Shown piece by piece: positions 1-14,500 of a DNA stretch of 64,000 nucleotides; positions within the stretch are counted from its first letter, which is position 1, and the number at the start of each line of letters is the position of its first letter. The notes under the pieces are model-generated. The model ran no database searches. It was given only the letters and a program-made list of their open reading frames with translations, and was not told the origin of the DNA. Source of the DNA: Acanthopleura granulata (lineage: Eukaryota > Mollusca > Polyplacophora > Chitonida > Chitonidae); assembly GCA_016165875.1 (NCBI GenBank), contig JABBOT010000005.1:2816692-2880691 (forward strand). Reading direction: 5' to 3'. A program made the position numbers and the translations under genes.

Positions 1-679
1 TCACCTATGAATCGGTCAGTCAAACAATTAATCAATAAATCAATCAATCATATATGCAGCCACATTTGAAACTTGCTTCATTATTATGGCTAAGGATAAG
101 GTTATTTTTTGTCAGCCCATAGTTTCAGTATGTCATGATATCGGGCAGTTCACAGCTGATATGCATATATACTGGGCTTCTTCTGCTCTATGTATTAATT
201 TGGCACGGGTGATAGGAGATATAGGAAAACATAAAAACAAAGGAATACATATAACGGAAACATTGTTGAAAACCGCTCACAACCCCCCCCACCCCCCACC
301 CCCGCCTCCATCAAACGAGCTCAGTCAAGGAATAATAACAATATAATCGTACAGTCTAGAGATCATTGTCTTGTATAGTTAAGTCAACATTAGCCTCAGC
401 GTTTTTCACCACTCCACATTGTTTATACAGGGCTATCTGAACGTCCATACTTCAGACATGTGGGAGAAATAACACTACCTGTGTATTGTGTTCTTATACG
501 AAGTTTGTCATTTTGCCATTAGCGGAATCCCCGAGTGTGTTAAACTATGAGTGAAGTCTGTCATCAAATATTCAAAAAGCCACTGCCTACATTTGACTTT
601 ATCATGCAAATATGACTCGATTGTTCTCCATCATCTCAAGGTTAATTATTTAGGACACTGAAATTATGTGCTAAGGGAA

Positions 680-1470
680 TAGGTATGGTACTGCGGGCAT
701 GGATTATTAAAGCGGTTAGGTATGGTACTGGGAGAGTGGATTATTAAAGCGGTTAGACATGGTACTGGGAGAGTGGATTATTAAACCGGTTAGGTATGAC
801 ACTGGAAGTAAGGATTATTAAAGCAGTTAGGTATGGTACCGGATGTATTGGTTATTAGAGCAGTTAGGTATGGTATTGGGAGAGTGGATTATTAAACCGG
901 TTAGGTATGGTATTGGGAGAGTGGATTATTAAACCGGTTAGGTATGGTATTGGGAGAGTGGATTATTAAACCGGTTAGGTATGGTATTGGGAGAGTGGAT
1001 TATTAAACCGGTTAGGTATGACACTGGAAGTAAGGATTATTAAAGCAGTTAGGTATGGTATTGGGAGAGTGGATTTTTAAAGCGGTTAGGTATGGTACCG
1101 GAAGTATTGGTTATTAAAGCAGTTAGGTATGACACTCGAAGTAAGGATTATTAAAGCGGCTAGGTATGGTATTGGGAGAGTGGATTATTAAACCGGTTAG
1201 GTATGGTAATGGAGGTATGAAGTATTAATATTGGAACTATGAAGTATTAAGCCGGTTAGGTATGATACTGGAAGACGGTTATATATAGGTATGTTACTGG
1301 AAGTGTGGATTATTAAAGCGGTTAGGCACTGGAAGCATGTATGGACAAAAGTGGTTATGTTTATATATCACTTAAAATTATGTTATCAGAAAACGGTTAT
1401 ATATGGCATTGAGAAAATGGACTATAGGCGATTATGCAGGATACTGGAAGTATTGACCTAACGGTTATAT
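680..1470. repeat. Degenerate minisatellite, about 37-bp unit
   Basis: Unit type GGTTAGGTATGGTATTGGGA + GAGTGGATTATTAAACC. Units at about 880-1020 are nearly identical; those at both ends are diverged, with length variants. No coding frame of note. Confidence 0.9.
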
Positions 1471-1889
1471 TTGATTTTCATTGTAGTCTGAAAAGGCGAT
1501 TATGTATAATTATTAAGAATTATGACCATGTATAAATGTGGGCAGAGTGGTACGGAGTAGCGGTACGGAGTAGTGGCCTATATGGCCTGTCATTGGACAG
1601 GGTAAAATAAATGGAATGTATGCGAGTGAAAGTATGTAGCTAGCAATTGTGTTTTAACACAGCATTTAGATATCGAGTGGATATTAATAAATCCATTTGA
1701 TCACCAAGGCATGAGATATCCACACGCTAGTGATGCTAGTTCTCACAGAGACTTACTCTGATGTCGTTTTTGTCATTCGTGCTGTCTGAAAACAGCATAT
1801 ACTGTATAGCAGTATAAGAAAAACTGTGTCGTGATGTCGAGCGGTCGAGACTACTGCTGCGATAAAATTACGTGTTCAAATACGTTTGT

Positions 1890-2240
1890 CGAATGGACAG
1901 CTAGAACTCCAAAGAAACTTTATCTTGTGAGGTTGCATGTTTAAATCCCTTGGATGGACAGGCACGATCCCCATAAGATTGCTTGTTCGTATGATATACC
2001 ATACTAGACAGCTAGAATTTTCATAGAACTTTACACAGGTGTTTGAGGATTGAGATGCTTTGAAGGGACAGTTAGAATTCTCAAAGAACTTCATGATGAG
2101 AGGTTGAATCCGTGGTTAAATCTGGTCGACACAGAATTATTATATCCACGGAATTTTGCAACTGCTATTGCATGTTCAGATCCTTTGGATAAACAGTATA
2201 AGAATCTATTGGTATCACCTGGATGGACAGCGTCAGGACG
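1890..2240. repeat. Very degenerate tandem repeat, about 55-65 bp
   Basis: The phrase GGACAGCTAGAA recurs as GGACAGGCACGA, AGACAGCTAGAA and GGACAGTTAGAA at roughly 1896, 1956, 2007 and 2066, each followed by a CAAAGAACTT-like stretch. Copy borders are blurred. Confidence 0.55.
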
Positions 2241-2700
2241 TTTGTCGTGCACTGATCGAGGTACAAAGGTTTCCTACGAATTGTGTCTCGTTCCCGCCAT
2301 CTCCAAACATGATTACCGCCATAATAAACATAAATTATAAAAACAGCAATATTTTATTCATGTGGGTCAGTTTGAATGAAATACACTAAAGACCATTCAT
2401 TCCAAACCCCCACGTAAATTACACACCACCCTTACACCAACAGCATCCGCACATCCTCGTCAGATCGTCAATCAATACATCCAGTGCACTTTATACATCA
2501 TAAATCACACGACAGGTGTTACGATCTATGTAGATCGTTTTAAACTTTCGGGTAAAAAGACAAACAAACAAAAATACTTCTGTTAACGCGTTTCATACTT
2601 CCAATCCACTTCTCTGCATACCCAAAACCAACAACATGCACACATATAGCCAGCGGTTTAAGTTGAATATATCCTGATATCCACACCACCTGGGCATGAA

Positions 2701-2930
2701 TTTATTTATTATTTATTTGATTCATCTTTTACGCCGTACTCAAGAAGATTTCACTTATACAACGGCGGCCAGCATTTTGATGGAAGGAAACCGGGCAGAG
2801 CCCGAGGGAAACCCACGACCACCTGCAGGTTGCTTGCGGGACTTCTCACGTGAACTCACAGCGACCGCATTAGTAGGGGGTTTCTGGGTTATGCGCTATC
2901 GGGCTAACCAAATGAGCCCACGAGACTCCT
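2701..2930 (-). mobile_element. tRNA-derived SINE, minus orientation, near full length with internal loss
   Basis: Contains the family tail on the plus strand as ATTTATTTGATT...TTTTACGCCGTACTCAAGAA, then the core (GGCGGCCAGCATT, CCGGGCAGAGCCCG, CCCACGACCACCTGCAGG). The tRNA-like head ends in GGGCTAACCAAATGAGCC. About 40 bp are missing from the middle. Confidence 0.85.
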
Positions 2931-3013
2931 ACTGATGGATTAATGACGAGTACTTAAAATTTAGTTTACCATGGTCACACTTGGATTGTGCAGTCAAATA
3001 CTGTAAGTCGAAA

Positions 3014-3155
3014 GTTCTACCAGCAACCTGCGGATGGTCGTGGGTTTCCGCCATTCTCTGCCTGGTTTCCTCCCACCATAATGCTGGCCGCCGTCGTATA
3101 AGTGAAATATTCTTGCTTTCGGAATAAAACACCAATCGAGTAAATAAATAAATAA
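3014..3155 (+). mobile_element. SINE copy, plus, 5'-truncated
   Basis: Holds the core and tail only: CCAGCAACCTGCGGATGGTC, CATAATGCTGGCCGCCGTCG, TAAGTGAAATATTC and ACACCAATCGAGTAAATAAA. It faces the copy at 2701-2930 head to head. Confidence 0.85.
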
Positions 3156-5408
3156 CCCATCAGTACGGCTACCAGATCATCTTTTGAGTCCTTATTTTAT
3201 CAGCCCGTGTTTAATTATATCACAAAACACCAATCCCTGTTTCGGTTTTTTCTTGATCCCCCAACCCTACCCGAAAACATTATCAAACGTATTTCATCTA
3301 AGGTCGACATCGGGCTTGAAATCTATATCATAAAGCCTACAAACTTGATTCAAAGTCCAGAACAGTGTTCTATCTTTGCGGGACATAAACAAGATACGCG
3401 TCAAAAGAGAATAGGAAAAAATACACTCTAGACAGGTATGTTGTACAAACTGAAGGTTTATTGTCACAACACAAGTACGATGTAGTGATGCATTCTGCCA
3501 CGCGCAACCCAACACGTAATTAGGCAAAAGCCCACGTCAAGACTCGATTAGCAATGGATATACCAACTCAAGTTTTCTTGTCGATATAAAAAGACGATAC
3601 TGCAAAATAAAGACAATTACTTATAGCACTAATTAATATTTGGAAGTTAAGTTTAATGTACATGTATAGCTTTTGAAAATGTAAAAGTTACTAACTATAT
3701 CTACTGGCCACAAAGCTAGCCCAGTTATGCCTTGTGCAATATAAATGCATTTACCTAACCAGAAAAGACTTCGTACATGTAATTCAAAACATAATCATGT
3801 TTTGTTTGTTGTTTTTTCGTCAGAAGAAAATTATCCCATATTGGCAGTACAACATCCAAAGAAAGTACATTCCAATGCAGCCAGTTTTTCTACAACAGAT
3901 TCACTGCAAAATACTGTTTATTTTTGGATGGGCTGAAGCTTGCCTCATCAGCACAGCAAAGACATTGTCAAAGACTTTTGATTCCTCAGCGTGACAAAAC
4001 TTAAAGCAATATGAAAGAATATGAGTAACCTAAACTTTGGTATCGCCTTTCATTCGATGGAGCTTTCGACATCAACAAAATATCTCAGACATATGTTTGA
4101 CGTCTTGAGTCCACATACACACCTAATACTATGTCTGTCTTTGGTACATAAATTCGTCATGGCTCGCACAGCACAAAGAAAGAAGCTTGCAGAGGAAGAT
4201 TGCAACTCAACGATCCAGGGATACGACAACCGCTATTTCTTCTTGGACTTCACACCTGGTTAACAAAGCGTTTCATGCATAGGCTAAATGAAAAATAATA
4301 CCAAAATGAAAGTTTCAGGCCAATTTTTATGCAAATCTAAAAATTTCGACTAGACCTCACAAACTCTAGCGCTATCTTACACTTAATTCCTATGAAAATA
4401 GTTCCAAAAGGATCGACGACTATGAAATATTTACAACCTTTGAACCATGAAAGGTGCAGGGCTTGACCAATGGGGATGATTTCCGTTGCTTGGGGTGACG
4501 TTCGATGACGTCACCTGGGCCTTGGCTGCTGCCGTAGAGAGTTAGGGCAACTTGATATGTGGAGGAAATCCGTCTTAACAAAATTTGTGACTTGGTCTAG
4601 TCCACTTCTCGTAGGTTTGAGGCAAAACGCAACCCCGATACAAAAACTAAACTGATTTGGTATCCGTGAGCTTACAACAATGCGATGTCAGTGGAGAACT
4701 TCAATCGTATCGCTGGATACGCTGTATTTGCGAGGATCTAATATAGTCTCTAGAGTGTGATAAATCTAGGCCCTCTATGACAAATACACACAGCCGGTTG
4801 CAGATTCGATGTTTGCGGGTTACCCTAAACTGGAATGCCTATAGTGTCAGCACACTTGGACACTGTCCGCCGGACGTGCATGTGTAAAGCCCACACAATA
4901 CATGCCAGTATAATCAATGAGGAAGCTAATTCCTAACAAAACCAATTCTACAAGTTCTACACAGATTCGTCATCTTACAGTGTACAACTTTTACATACAT
5001 CATTAAAAAAAATGCGATAGCCCAGCTTGTTTCACTAAGACTTAACAACAGACTTGTAAAAATAAGAAGAAAAAAGAAGCACATGTAACTTTGTCCATCT
5101 ACCAACACAGAATGTTGTAGTTATACACTGGTATATGAACCAACAGATGGTAGAAAAACACTGACGACAAAGAGATGACGTAGATTAAAATGCAGAGGGT
5201 CAATCAGGATCGGTGTGTGAGTTCTATCATCGGTAGATCGACACAAAGGAAACAGTCAGGAAGCCTGTGAAACACGAGGAAATAATGTTCAAGTGAAAAG
5301 ATGTTTCAATGCATTCTCTGATCAGATCGTACTCTCAAAGAAACTCTCTCTGTAAATGGGGTACTGTGCACGCAAAAGAGCCCATGTGTATGACGATGGT
5401 TTGGCCTC
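3156..5408. other. 3' flank of the SLC6 gene
   Basis: No open frame with family features. The part nearest 5409 should be 3' UTR on the minus strand. The nearest AATAAA on that strand is at 3922-3917. GACGTCACC-type words occur near 4500, meaning unknown. Confidence 0.4.
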
Positions 5409-5579
5409 TTAGGTCAGAAGTGCCATGTCACCGCCAGGCTTCTGGGGTAGTGCAAGGTCCAAGGGTTCCATCTCCACCAAGGCTTTCTTGTTGTCGTTCA
5501 TGGGGTCGTCATCCGGCAGACCCTTCTCTCGGCGCTGTTGCACTTCGGTAAAGTCTGGCTTCAGGAGAGTTCGGATTCT
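5409..5579 (-). CDS. SLC6 exon 13: cytosolic C-terminus and stop
   Basis: Acceptor TTTTGATAG|AGAATCC continues phase 0 for 56 codons to a TAA at 5411-5409. The tail is charged ([19 protein letters not shown]) and ends DMALLT, which is not a classical C-terminal PDZ ligand. The pyrimidine tract is weak and the spacer upstream is A/T rich, so this acceptor is slightly less certain than the others. Confidence 0.85.
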   Translation of the reverse strand, partial: RIRTLLKPDFTEVQQRREKGLPDDDPMNDNKKALVEMEPLDLALPQKPGGDMALLT

Positions 5580-8500
5580 CTATCAAAATTAAAAAAAATA
5601 AAATAAAATTCAGACCCATTGATCTCAGTCCGATTGTATTGTTGATTTCCGTTACTGCAGTGAAAATAATTTATACCTGCCAAATATCATGCCTCTAGCC
5701 TAGTTTGCATACTTATAAGTAACCATTCCTCAGTTAAGGAAGTATGAAACACGTCATCTGCATTTGCATACACAGTTATCGAATACTATACATTGCAATC
5801 CTTTGTACGCTTGTGGAAGACATCACAAGACAAAAAAGACAGGCAGAGATCGCTTCCATTACAGTTAAATTAATACATTTAACATGACAGCTAGAAAAGA
5901 CTTTTCTCGGCTTACCTCCACGAATGTTCCCTTGGTGGTTAGTATTTTGAAGATCATGACTCCTGGAATGAAGACGATAGAAGAGCAGGCCATCATCCAC
6001 CCCAGTCCGATAGCCCAGGAAGGGTACTCGTACTTAACCGTTTTCCTGTCGTAGACCAGTTCAGAGTAACTAACCGCACCCATCGTGAAGATCACCTAAG
6101 GAAGGAAACAGAAAGTTATGTGAACAGGGCACCTTTTCTCCCAGTAGCGGCGACTAAGTGCCAGGATGTACCAAATATCAAATACGACCATGGTCAAAAC
6201 ATTCAAAACAAAACTACCAATACACAGCTTGGATCCGATTGGTTTGCTTTTGTCAGGAATGGATCACCATTCGTGTTTTCAGAAGAAAAAAAAAAGCAGT
6301 TTTGGATGTTGGAGGAAATCCCACATCTAAAGTAAGGTTAACCAAACTCAAACACAAACAAAAATGAAAGAGCAATTTTAAAGAAACCCTTCTCGGGAGC
6401 GCGTAAGACGACATCAAATAAATAACAGAAGTTCTAAATGTCAGTCGAAGAAGTCAAACAAGGCGATTTGATACTCACTATGGTGAAGATAGGAGCAGAG
6501 AACAGCCAGAAGGCTTTGACAACGGGACCAAGACGGAAGCCATACATGAACTCCAGATTGTCGCAGAAACGATTCACACCTGAAAAACAACGTCGCCTGA
6601 AATCACCGATGTGTAACGATAGTCTGGAAACAAAGGAGTGGCCATTTTCATCGCAAAATTTACTATTTAATAACTTGTTTTCTGCGTTTGTAAAATGATT
6701 CAATGCAAATGTTTGGGAAGGAAATTTTGATTGGCCTGGATATTAGCGTTGTAAGACAATTTTGACGTAGTTTTGTAATAAAGTCAAGTAATTGTTACTT
6801 TCAATTATGATGTTTCCTACCATAAACATATCCCACGACGATGCATTCAAAGAAGGCCACGACGAGGACAATACGGCTGGCGGAGTAGTAGTCGAACAAC
6901 TGGAACACGTACATGCCGCCCTGCAAGGCAAAATATCATCAAATGGCAATCTCCAGGTAACAACAGAAAAAAACACATCAATCCCACTTCTCTGTTTCTA
7001 AAACGCCTTATGGGAATTGTAGGCGTCAATAATTGAAGCCAGTTGAACAATTAGGAGAAAACATCTAAATAACCCATTTATCTGTACTTTTACACATAAA
7101 TACATGAGCTACTTAGAGTATAAACACAAGTAACAAATCTTTAATAGAGGTCTCATCTTTACTCTACAGTGAAACTGCTTAAAGAGGTAATGAACATGAA
7201 TCTTGCGACACTGTATATAGCCACAATAATTTGAAAATTTACAGAATGATGTATTTTCAGGGCATTTTCAGTGAGTGTACACCCAATCCGACGTCTCCTC
7301 AGAATCAGTGACAACATCCTAGTTACAAACCAATAGTGTTATTTGATGTAATTATTAAAAGTGATTGGCGACGGATATCCTGTCGCCGGGGCAACTGACC
7401 GGGCACCTTCCTCCACAGCTTCCCTGGTTATAGGACAAGGATGAAAGTACTGACGACTAAAGCCCCTGGCAAAACACAGCCGTCTGAAAAAGCTTTTGGA
7501 GCCTTAGTTTTCAACACGTCCAGAAGCAATGGCCAAAACAAATCCCCAGCGAAACGAACTTTTTTAACCCATCTACCAAACCACTAGTACAGAATGGATA
7601 CCGGGTTATTTCTTTTCTTCAATACACATATAGGTTAACTCAATCTACCCAATCAACCAACGGATATGGACTATTTCATTCTTCCATTTCTGTCTTACTA
7701 AGTGGTGTAAGGCCCACGTAATAACTTGTGGGCGATACCGATCATTCACCTCAAATACCCTGTGGGCGAAGATGATCTACACAAAGCTCTGAACCTATCT
7801 AATTTCATGACAAGCAGCCAGAGGAAACAGCTAGCTGAAGCGACTGATGATTTCTCTTTCCTTGACTTGATTCTTTTGTGACTGATTACACTGTCAAGCC
7901 ACAAAATTCCGGACACGTTTGTCCGAAAATGTCTTTTCGAAACAAATACAATCGGTGTAGGAAGCCTTTCATGACAACCTCATCAAATAAAAAAAGTTAA
8001 GAAAAAAACGTAAAAACATATGTGGCAGACGTGGCCACGCCTACGCTACGGTGATGTTACCATCAAAAAAATCCCTTACCTCTGTCACCATGGAGAGACC
8101 GATCAGAAAGCACACCAAACAAACGGAAGCGATGAACAATTCTTTGTGCGGACTTCGACGTAGAAGGTGAGGGAAAATGTCCTCGACAGCAGTGATGAAG
8201 CCTTCAACCCCGACAAACTGGGACAAAAAACACGTGGTGTTAATACCGTCGGCAAAGATTCAAGCCACTCTCTTAAACACCTAGGCAGGGAATAAAGCTA
8301 GCCTTTAAAGACAATTCGGCAGGGGATATTTATTTGATTGGTGTTCTATGCCATACTCAATAATGTTTCACTTATATGACTGCGGCCACAATTATGCTGG
8401 GAGGAAACCGCGCGGATGGGAATAAAGCTAGCCTATCATGACAACTGGGGATGGAATAAAGCTAGCCTATCATGACAACTGGGAATGGAATAAAGCTAGC

Positions 8501-11500
8501 CTATCATGACAACTGGGAATGGAATAAAGCTAGCCTATCATGACATCTAAGCAAGGAATAAATATGGTCTATTAGGACTACTCGACAAGAAAATAAAGGT
8601 GACAAGGAATAAAGCTGGCCTATTAGACAACACAAGAAACAAAGCAAGCGTCTGAGACAAATGAGTAAGGAATAAAACTAGCTAATAATACAAATCGCTC
8701 AGGAATAAAGATAGTCTCGAAGACAACTGGCAAAAATAGCTTAAAACATGTTAGAACAAGTGGAACTGAAGCATTAATTTCTTTAAAACAGTACATGGAC
8801 CTGTGATGACATATGCAGACGATTTTCAACCAATCGCCTTTTCCCATGCAGAGAGAATGGTTTTATGCCATCATTCTGTAGTTTGCTGCCGCATTAATCA
8901 TGCCATTTCTCCATACATTGTAATGAATCACAAGAGCTTTTGTTTAATAGTTTACTATATACTATATATCATAACATAAAACTATATGCATAGTGATGCC
9001 CAAAATCTTTATGAAGAACACACTACGTAAAGCAATTTAGTGTCATGATTCAAATCTGCTATATACGCGAATCAACCTATCTTAGTGTGTGTATGTCTTA
9101 AAATATACATTTTTGGAAAAATGTTTCGTGCTAAGAAATAACATTCTTAGCACAAGACAGAGACCCATTACACCTTTCTTAACTGCAAGTGCCTACTGAT
9201 TATTAAAATAACAATAAGGCACCAAATGAAAATTGTTACCCAAAAATTACATGTAATACGTCATTATTTAGCATTTTCTAATCGCAAGTCAAAACGGTAT
9301 CCTTTAATCTTCGGTTTGTAAGTACTGCCCGAACACACATTTATCTTATGGTTCATTCCGAATGCACCTTAGGAGCCTACGAACACTAGGCTACGCGCGT
9401 AATCTGCAGATGATGATGGAGTCGTTCACTGATTCTGTCCATACAATTAATCAGTGGGTTTATGTTTATTCTTTCCTTACTTCAGTTTCCAATAATCCGT
9501 TTCCATGACAACGTTCTTCTTACCTGACTGTCTAGCCCCAGTAGGATAAGCATCATGAAGAACATAATAGACCAGAGCGGGGCAATAGGCATTTGGGCGA
9601 GGGCCTCGGGGTATGCAATGAAAGCCAGTCCAGGCCCTGTTTACAAACGGAACACAAAATGTAGAGAATATCAGTATAAACGTCATCTACTTCCAAATAA
9701 TATGTCTGAGTGTGATAAGCTGTAAAAGGAATCCTGAAAACTGGGAAAGTCATAACAACAGCACAGCTTCTGGAGAATTATTGATTTTCTAGTGTCCATG
9801 GTAACTGGGATCTCTTAGCACGGGTTGCAATAAAGTGCTGGCGAAATCTAGTTTATTCGACGTCTACACTCCTGTATTCTAACCAGTCTGTTATCAGTAA
9901 TGAACAGCAGTCCCTCTAATACCAGTTCATTTTTAATCAGTAAATCATCAGGAATCGTGACCCTGAAGTTAAGAGTACAGTTTTAAGTGTGGCGTGTGAG
10001 GAAGGGATTTAGGACAGAGAGTGTATGATACGCAGACAGCGTTGCGCCGACAACTTCGCAACGGCTGCGGACTGCCAAGAAATCGATAATACAGCAAGTA
10101 GGAGCAAGCCAGAAGCCTTAAGAGCTGGAATAGGCCAAGTGCCCAGGGGCTTTCTATCCAAATCTCCATCTCATTTCAGGTCCCCGGACTGACCCGGCTG
10201 TCTGTTTACGTCTCAGAATAACTAGACCCAGGGCCAGATACCCTCCATTCCGACATAATGTCGTTTACATCATGTCGTTCCACATAAAAAGTAAAGGAAA
10301 TACTCCAGATACTTTCTTTTCTAAGAAATCTTTTCATGTTTTCAAGTGAGCCAGACGGCCTGATCAGTTGGCATGACGGGTATCAACAGAAGTGACAAAT
10401 GGCAAACACTTCAGGAATGGGCATAAATACTGCCATCAACACCTACCCCAAAACGACAAGCAGTCATCTATGCTGATATTTCCCCACTTTAAAGATAAAA
10501 ATTACTGCTTCTTTACACAAGGTTTAAAAGGCTTTCATGTCTGGAGAACACACATTATTAGTACGACGAGCGATGCCGCGTCATAAAATTGATGAACTCC
10601 TAACATTTCGGCAAATTGCTATGCATGTATACATGCCGTTTTTATACGTACTTCACGCAACGACATAGTTTTATTAAGAACTTTCATCTGGGTGTGACTC
10701 TTGTGTATACATGTTAACATATACATAATGTCCACATGGGTTAGTTTCCCTGTAAATAAAGAAATAGAAGCTTGCCAACATGGCGAGACTGGAATAGTTG
10801 TGTAAAGGTCAGGGGCTCGCTGTGTCCCTGTGTATACACTCACCGGATTCTGCCACGTCTGCCACCGACACTCCCTGCTTGTGTGCCATGAAACCCAGCA
10901 CGGAGAAGATAACAAAGCCGGCGAGCAGGCTAGTGAAGGAGTTAGTTACCGCGAACAAGGCGCAATCCCTAAAACAGAACACAGCAGGAACAAGTGTTGA
11001 TTGTCTGAATGACTGACTTGTGGACTGACTGAGAAATTACACCCTGTCGGCAACACGAGAACCACCACACACAATGTAATATTTGAGAAAAACACAAACT
11101 TTGTGCACTCATTGAAAACTAAATGTTAACTGGTAAAAATACGATGATACAAAACTAAAACAAGAAACAAATCTTTGTCTTTGAGACCTTACAGGTTTAG
11201 TGCCAACATTTGGGACAAATTTGGGTAGATTGAGATTGGCTATCGGCAAGTCAGAGTACTATTCAGTCCAGCTTTTCCAGTAAATAGTTGTAGATAAAAG
11301 AAAACAACAACTGTTGCCTAAACAATGACGGAGCAAAACTTTCATCTATATTCACTATGTAAACGTCACGGCGAGTCTTCTACAGATTGCGCTTGATATA
11401 TCATTTTAACTTTTTTTAAGTTAAGTCTGAGCTGAAATACGCATATGCAATACATTTATAACGTATTTAGTGACAATAAGCAGTCGACAGCGCCGGGGTG

Positions 11501-14500
11501 CTCTTCGAGACCATTCGTCTTAATGTGACGCGCAAGTCTAAAGTCAGTCAGTAGCTTACCAAAGCTACATGGTTCTTGAGGCCTGACAAAAATAAATAAA
11601 TAAATAAACACACCGTTACAACCAATTTGTTACTCGGGCGACGTTATCTAACCAGACATTTCGTTTACTCGTGCAGCTCACAAAATGTAACGCGATCTAC
11701 CATCTGAGTGTACGCCGTTCACACCTATACGTAAACATACGGCCTGATTTACGGTTACGCTTTCACATCTATATGTAAATACAGCCTGATGTACATGACT
11801 ACATCACTCACACTAGTTAGTCAGGCCTTGAACGAATGAGTTCACTAGATCAAATCCAGCTCCCCATAATCCTCTGTAGTTATGTCGTATGAACAAGGTT
11901 TTGTCTGGTACACTGTTAAAGTTCTAACGAACAGACAAACGAGCGAAAGGGTCAACATGTAAAGTTAATCAGTACTTAAAATCCTTATTTGCTATTAGGC
12001 TTCAAACTATAAGTGTGATTCGGCGAGGTAGTTCTGGAGTAATCGGACGCACAAGGTCATTGATTGCTACAATGTCAGGACGAAAGGATAAACGTGGGGT
12101 CGAACGAACCCGAAGATTAAATCCTACATCATTAAGCTTTGAGAGAAATTTGGTGAAGATCGGCCAATTGTTTCTGGAGTTAGCCGGGTCAAGGTCAAGG
12201 CCGTGCTCCCCAATGGACGACGATCGATGGACACCATAAACACGATACATCTTCTCAAACATACAGTTGGGGCAGACTTAATGGTAAGGCCTATAATATG
12301 TACACTTTTAGCACTTTTAAGCGTGTACGTAAAATACACATAAAATTTATTTTATTCATTTGATTGGTGTTTTACACCGTGGTCAAGAATATTTCACTTA
12401 TATGACAGCGGTCAGCACTAAGTTGGGAAGAAAGCGGGCAGAGCCCGGGGGAATCGACGACCATCCGCAGGTTGTTGGCTATACGTAAAACAGCCCTCAA
12501 CATATGTACTCAGGTGCACTCAGAGTATGTGTATTTAGTACCTTTATACCCCACATATCGTCTATATATGCAAACCACCAGATTTCAAATTGTGGAAAAC
12601 ATTCATGGTAGTTGGCTGATATGTAGACTGCATGGTCTGTACGGTATGTGAGCGAGTAGAAAAATGGATAGTTTTCGGTACTCAAATTTGTGACAGAAAC
12701 ACCACCGCAGTAATTATGTATTACCCCACACAATGAAATGTCTAAAAAACTCACGAATCAGGCTTAGTTAAGACGCGATTATTGGCCATTATAAAGTAGT
12801 ACACGAGATACTCAGAAGAGCACTGAACTACTCGGTCAACTAAGACATCTAAACTTTAATGGCTTCGAGCTTTCTTCCTGAGATAGCTGATAGAGCTTTC
12901 ATAAATAAGAGAACAAAGATTTAATTTGCCATATCAATTTCCTGAAGGAAGTCGCAAGCTCGTAATGAGGCAGTAAAGACTACTTGATATCCGATCACTT
13001 GACAAGGTCACGGGGCTTAGACTTTCCCCACGGCGACCGGGGAAGGAATGCACCAGGTCTACCCTTCTGAGTGGTGCGGGACAAATCAGCTGTACAGAAA
13101 ACACCATGTGGTTTTTCACCTAAGAAGCTAAAACGGGTGTTTCAACAGTAAAACTCGAAAGGTGGTGTGTTTGTTTTGTTCGATGTCACCTACTTTAAAA
13201 GCCATGAGGTAACAGGAGTCTTGTGCTTGTAGCACATCAAAGGGATATGAAGCCCCATTCCTTGCATACTTTTCACTTTATTGTGAGTAAAGTAAAATTG
13301 TAAAAGCGTCAAAATTACTGTACCAAAAAAATAATATGGTGCTTGCCGATAGAGTAAGTTTATAACTGCCACGAGTCAACAAAATCATATACTGAAAGGA
13401 CGGCGGTGGGGGGGGGGGAGGGTTCGGGGGGAACAACAATCCAACACTTCTGACCTCCTACTGCCGATTCAGATCCAAGTTATCAAGTTATGATAGTCAA
13501 CAAAAGGTGAATGAATACTAGAGTGTAAACATCCCTTGTGTGGCATACTGCATGTCCACAATGAATAAAGAATTTGTAAACTAATTTTATTTGACGGGGC
13601 ATGAATTTTTCAAGAACGTTTGATCTAGGTATTATATAACGGTAACTGTATGTGCGTTAAGCCCCAAGGCGTTTGTGCGGGTTATCTTATGCAGAAAACA
13701 TATGTATCTCTCTCACCCACAACATATCGTTTGTTTATCCAACCCGAAGGCGGTTGGGGGAATGAGGGAATGTGATGACATGTGGCAGACATTTGCAATG
13801 GTACCTTATGTTCAGCTTTCCTAAAACCCACATCTCGCGTAAGCCCGAATGACACAGAAATTGGATGGAAGTTCATAGCGGGCTGGCTCCCAACCATAAA
13901 ATGGTGTGTGGCAGTATTGAGAATTGACATTTCATCCTTAACAGTTGCTATAAGGCTCTGGCCCCGGGGGTCACTGCTTTTGGCGCTAAACCCTCACATT
14001 CGCCCACGTACACACCGAAATATCCCCCACAGGATCAGCCAGAGTTGTATGTGCCCCAGTCACCTGCACACGTTAGATGTTTCCTCTCCTATAGCGGTAA
14101 AGCTTATTTACTTGTTGCCTTCTCCCAGACGTTCGTTCCGACTTTTTTTCACTGATCACCGCCTGTGTATACTGAACGCTGATGTAACGTCACGTCCGTT
14201 TAGAAGGGCCCACAGAGCGATTTACGTGCAGCAGATGTGCGCAAATGTCCACCTGGAGCCAGATTTGTCTGAACCTAGACTATTTGTAGCCAAATTTGTC
14301 GGAGATAGAATAGTCTGAACCTAGCTCAGTATTAGTCACATTTGTCTGAAGTGAGAACCAGACAGTCTGATGAATTCAATAGGAGTCATCGACTTGTACA
14401 TGCATAATTTCGCTATTATATTCATACAACACCGCTCAGATCATCGGTATACTAGGTTTTTGTATCTCACACATTGACAAGTGATATTATTAAAACCGTC

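Noticed and set aside
12002..12262. 86-codon minus frame with open plus frame opposite
   Set aside because: Composition is protein-like but no motif or splice support was found; probably an unrecognised repeat or chance.
13782..14318. 178-codon plus frame, the longest repeat-free frame in SLC6 intron 6
   Set aside because: Lies in a GC-richer stretch where chance frames are longer; no domain, no signal peptide and no helical or motif pattern recognised.
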